Part shown: positions 21,611-22,016 of the stretch, piece by piece
Position numbering within the stretch: the first letter of the stretch is position 1
Layout of the letters: each line of letters opens with the position of its first letter
Source of the DNA: Elusimicrobiota bacterium
GTDB taxonomy: Bacteria > Elusimicrobiota > Elusimicrobia > Elusimicrobiales > Elusimicrobiaceae
NCBI GenBank assembly: GCA_023398295.1
Contig: JAEWSL010000037.1
Coordinates: 1-22,016, forward strand
Length of the DNA: 22,016 bases
Reading direction: 5' to 3'
The notes under the pieces: generated by a model
What the model was told of the DNA's origin: nothing
Database searches by the model: none
What the model saw: only the letters and a program-made list of their open reading frames with translations
Program-made: the position numbers and the translations under genes

Positions 21611-22016
21611 TTATTTTACCTTTATATCTTTGCCTTTACCTAAAGCGTTTTGCAGTTTGGCTTTATCCGTTTTATCGTAGTGATAGGGATAAACCGCTTT
21701 TGGCTGCATTTTTTCCACGGCGTCAATGAACATAGCGTCGTCCATGGTGTACTGCGGATCGTTGGGCAGAAAAGCGACGTCAACGCCGCGCAAAAGTTCC
21801 AGCTCGGGAATATTTTCCGTATCGCCGCCTATATAAAGCCTGAAATCCCCGAAGTTAAGCAGATATCCGTTGCCCTCTCCGCGCGCATGGAAAGGTTTGC
21901 CGTCATTATTTTTACGGACGATGTTGTAAGCGGGCGTGGCGCTTATGTCAACGCCTTCAAAAACCGCGCCGTAGCCGTTGGGAATAACTTTGCCCTCGGG
22001 CAGTTCCTTCTTGGAG
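21611..22016 (-). CDS. Metallo-beta-lactamase-fold metal-dependent hydrolase, C-terminal part
   Basis: The frame is open to the right edge, so the N-terminal part with the HxHxDH motif lies outside. The visible 134 residues contain ISATPAYN, then FHARGEGNGYLLNFGDFRLYIGGDTENIP (metal-ligand Asp in GGDT), then FLPNDPQYTMDDAMFIDAVEKMQPKAVYPYHYD with the final His. This is the arrangement of the UlaG/UPF0173-type hydrolases. Substrate is unknown. The apparent internal start (TTG at 21793) is not a real start because the homology continues upstream. It ends with a basic KGKDIKVK tail and is followed by a hairpin. Confidence 0.88.
   Translation of the reverse strand, partial: SKKELPEGKVIPNGYGAVFEGVDISATPAYNIVRKNNDGKPFHARGEGNGYLLNFGDFRLYIGGDTENIPELELLRGVDVAFLPNDPQYTMDDAMFIDAVEKMQPKAVYPYHYDKTDKAKLQNALGKGKDIKVK

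Overview
The window looks like a stretch of chromosome from an anaerobic, Gram-negative, fermentative bacterium. A gut-type Elusimicrobiota member is my best guess, from overall gene content and style, but no marker in the window proves it. Supporting signs are a ferredoxin-linked 2-oxoacid oxidoreductase (anaerobic energy metabolism), signal-peptide proteins including an outer-membrane beta-barrel ending in Phe (Gram-negative envelope), and several oxygen-sensitive Fe-S proteins. Most genes are moderately GC-rich. One gene (14120-14827) is clearly more AT-rich.

Layout, left to right. 3-845 (+) is the 3' end of a cysteine-rich, probably surface-exposed protein, closed by a strong terminator. 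974-1047 is a CAT-anticodon tRNA, followed by a leader with a terminator-like hairpin and lysS (+). A bidirectional terminator at 2812-2841 separates lysS from a long leftward block. That block holds a four-subunit 2-oxoacid:ferredoxin oxidoreductase (ferredoxin, alpha, beta and gamma subunits) with its own promoter. It is preceded on the same strand by tdh - kbl - znuA - znuC - znuB - nth. The tdh and kbl products turn threonine into glycine plus acetyl-CoA. Threonine dehydrogenase is a zinc enzyme, and the zinc-uptake genes follow directly.

Divergent from tdh is a small outer-membrane beta-barrel gene (11374-11952, +). It is convergent with a secreted cysteine hydrolase whose Cys-His-Asp pattern matches protein-glutaminase (12024-12818). 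Next come an Ala-rich secreted protein of unknown function, a 460-base gene-poor gap, and an AT-rich gene for a protein with two membrane helices (14120-14827). A tRNA-Ser(GGA) follows, with a long imperfect palindrome at its 3' side. Beyond it lie a small, very basic protein gene (15467-15715), an MFS exporter, guanine deaminase and L-aspartate oxidase (nadB), all leftward. The right end carries a divergent peptide-ABC permease pair (oppB/oppC, +), a gene-free interval, and the C-terminal part of a metallo-beta-lactamase-fold hydrolase (-).

The most unusual item is in that gene-free interval. A consensus sigma70-type promoter (TTGACA, 16 bases, TATAAT) and a textbook intrinsic terminator on the minus strand bracket about 175 bases with no convincing gene. 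This is a candidate structured small RNA, and it carries a CCUCCUU stretch that could pair with ribosome-binding sites. Other notable items are a 17-bp hairpin placed in frame inside znuA, the protein-glutaminase-like enzyme, and two genes whose -10 boxes sit so close to the ATG that they may be leaderless.
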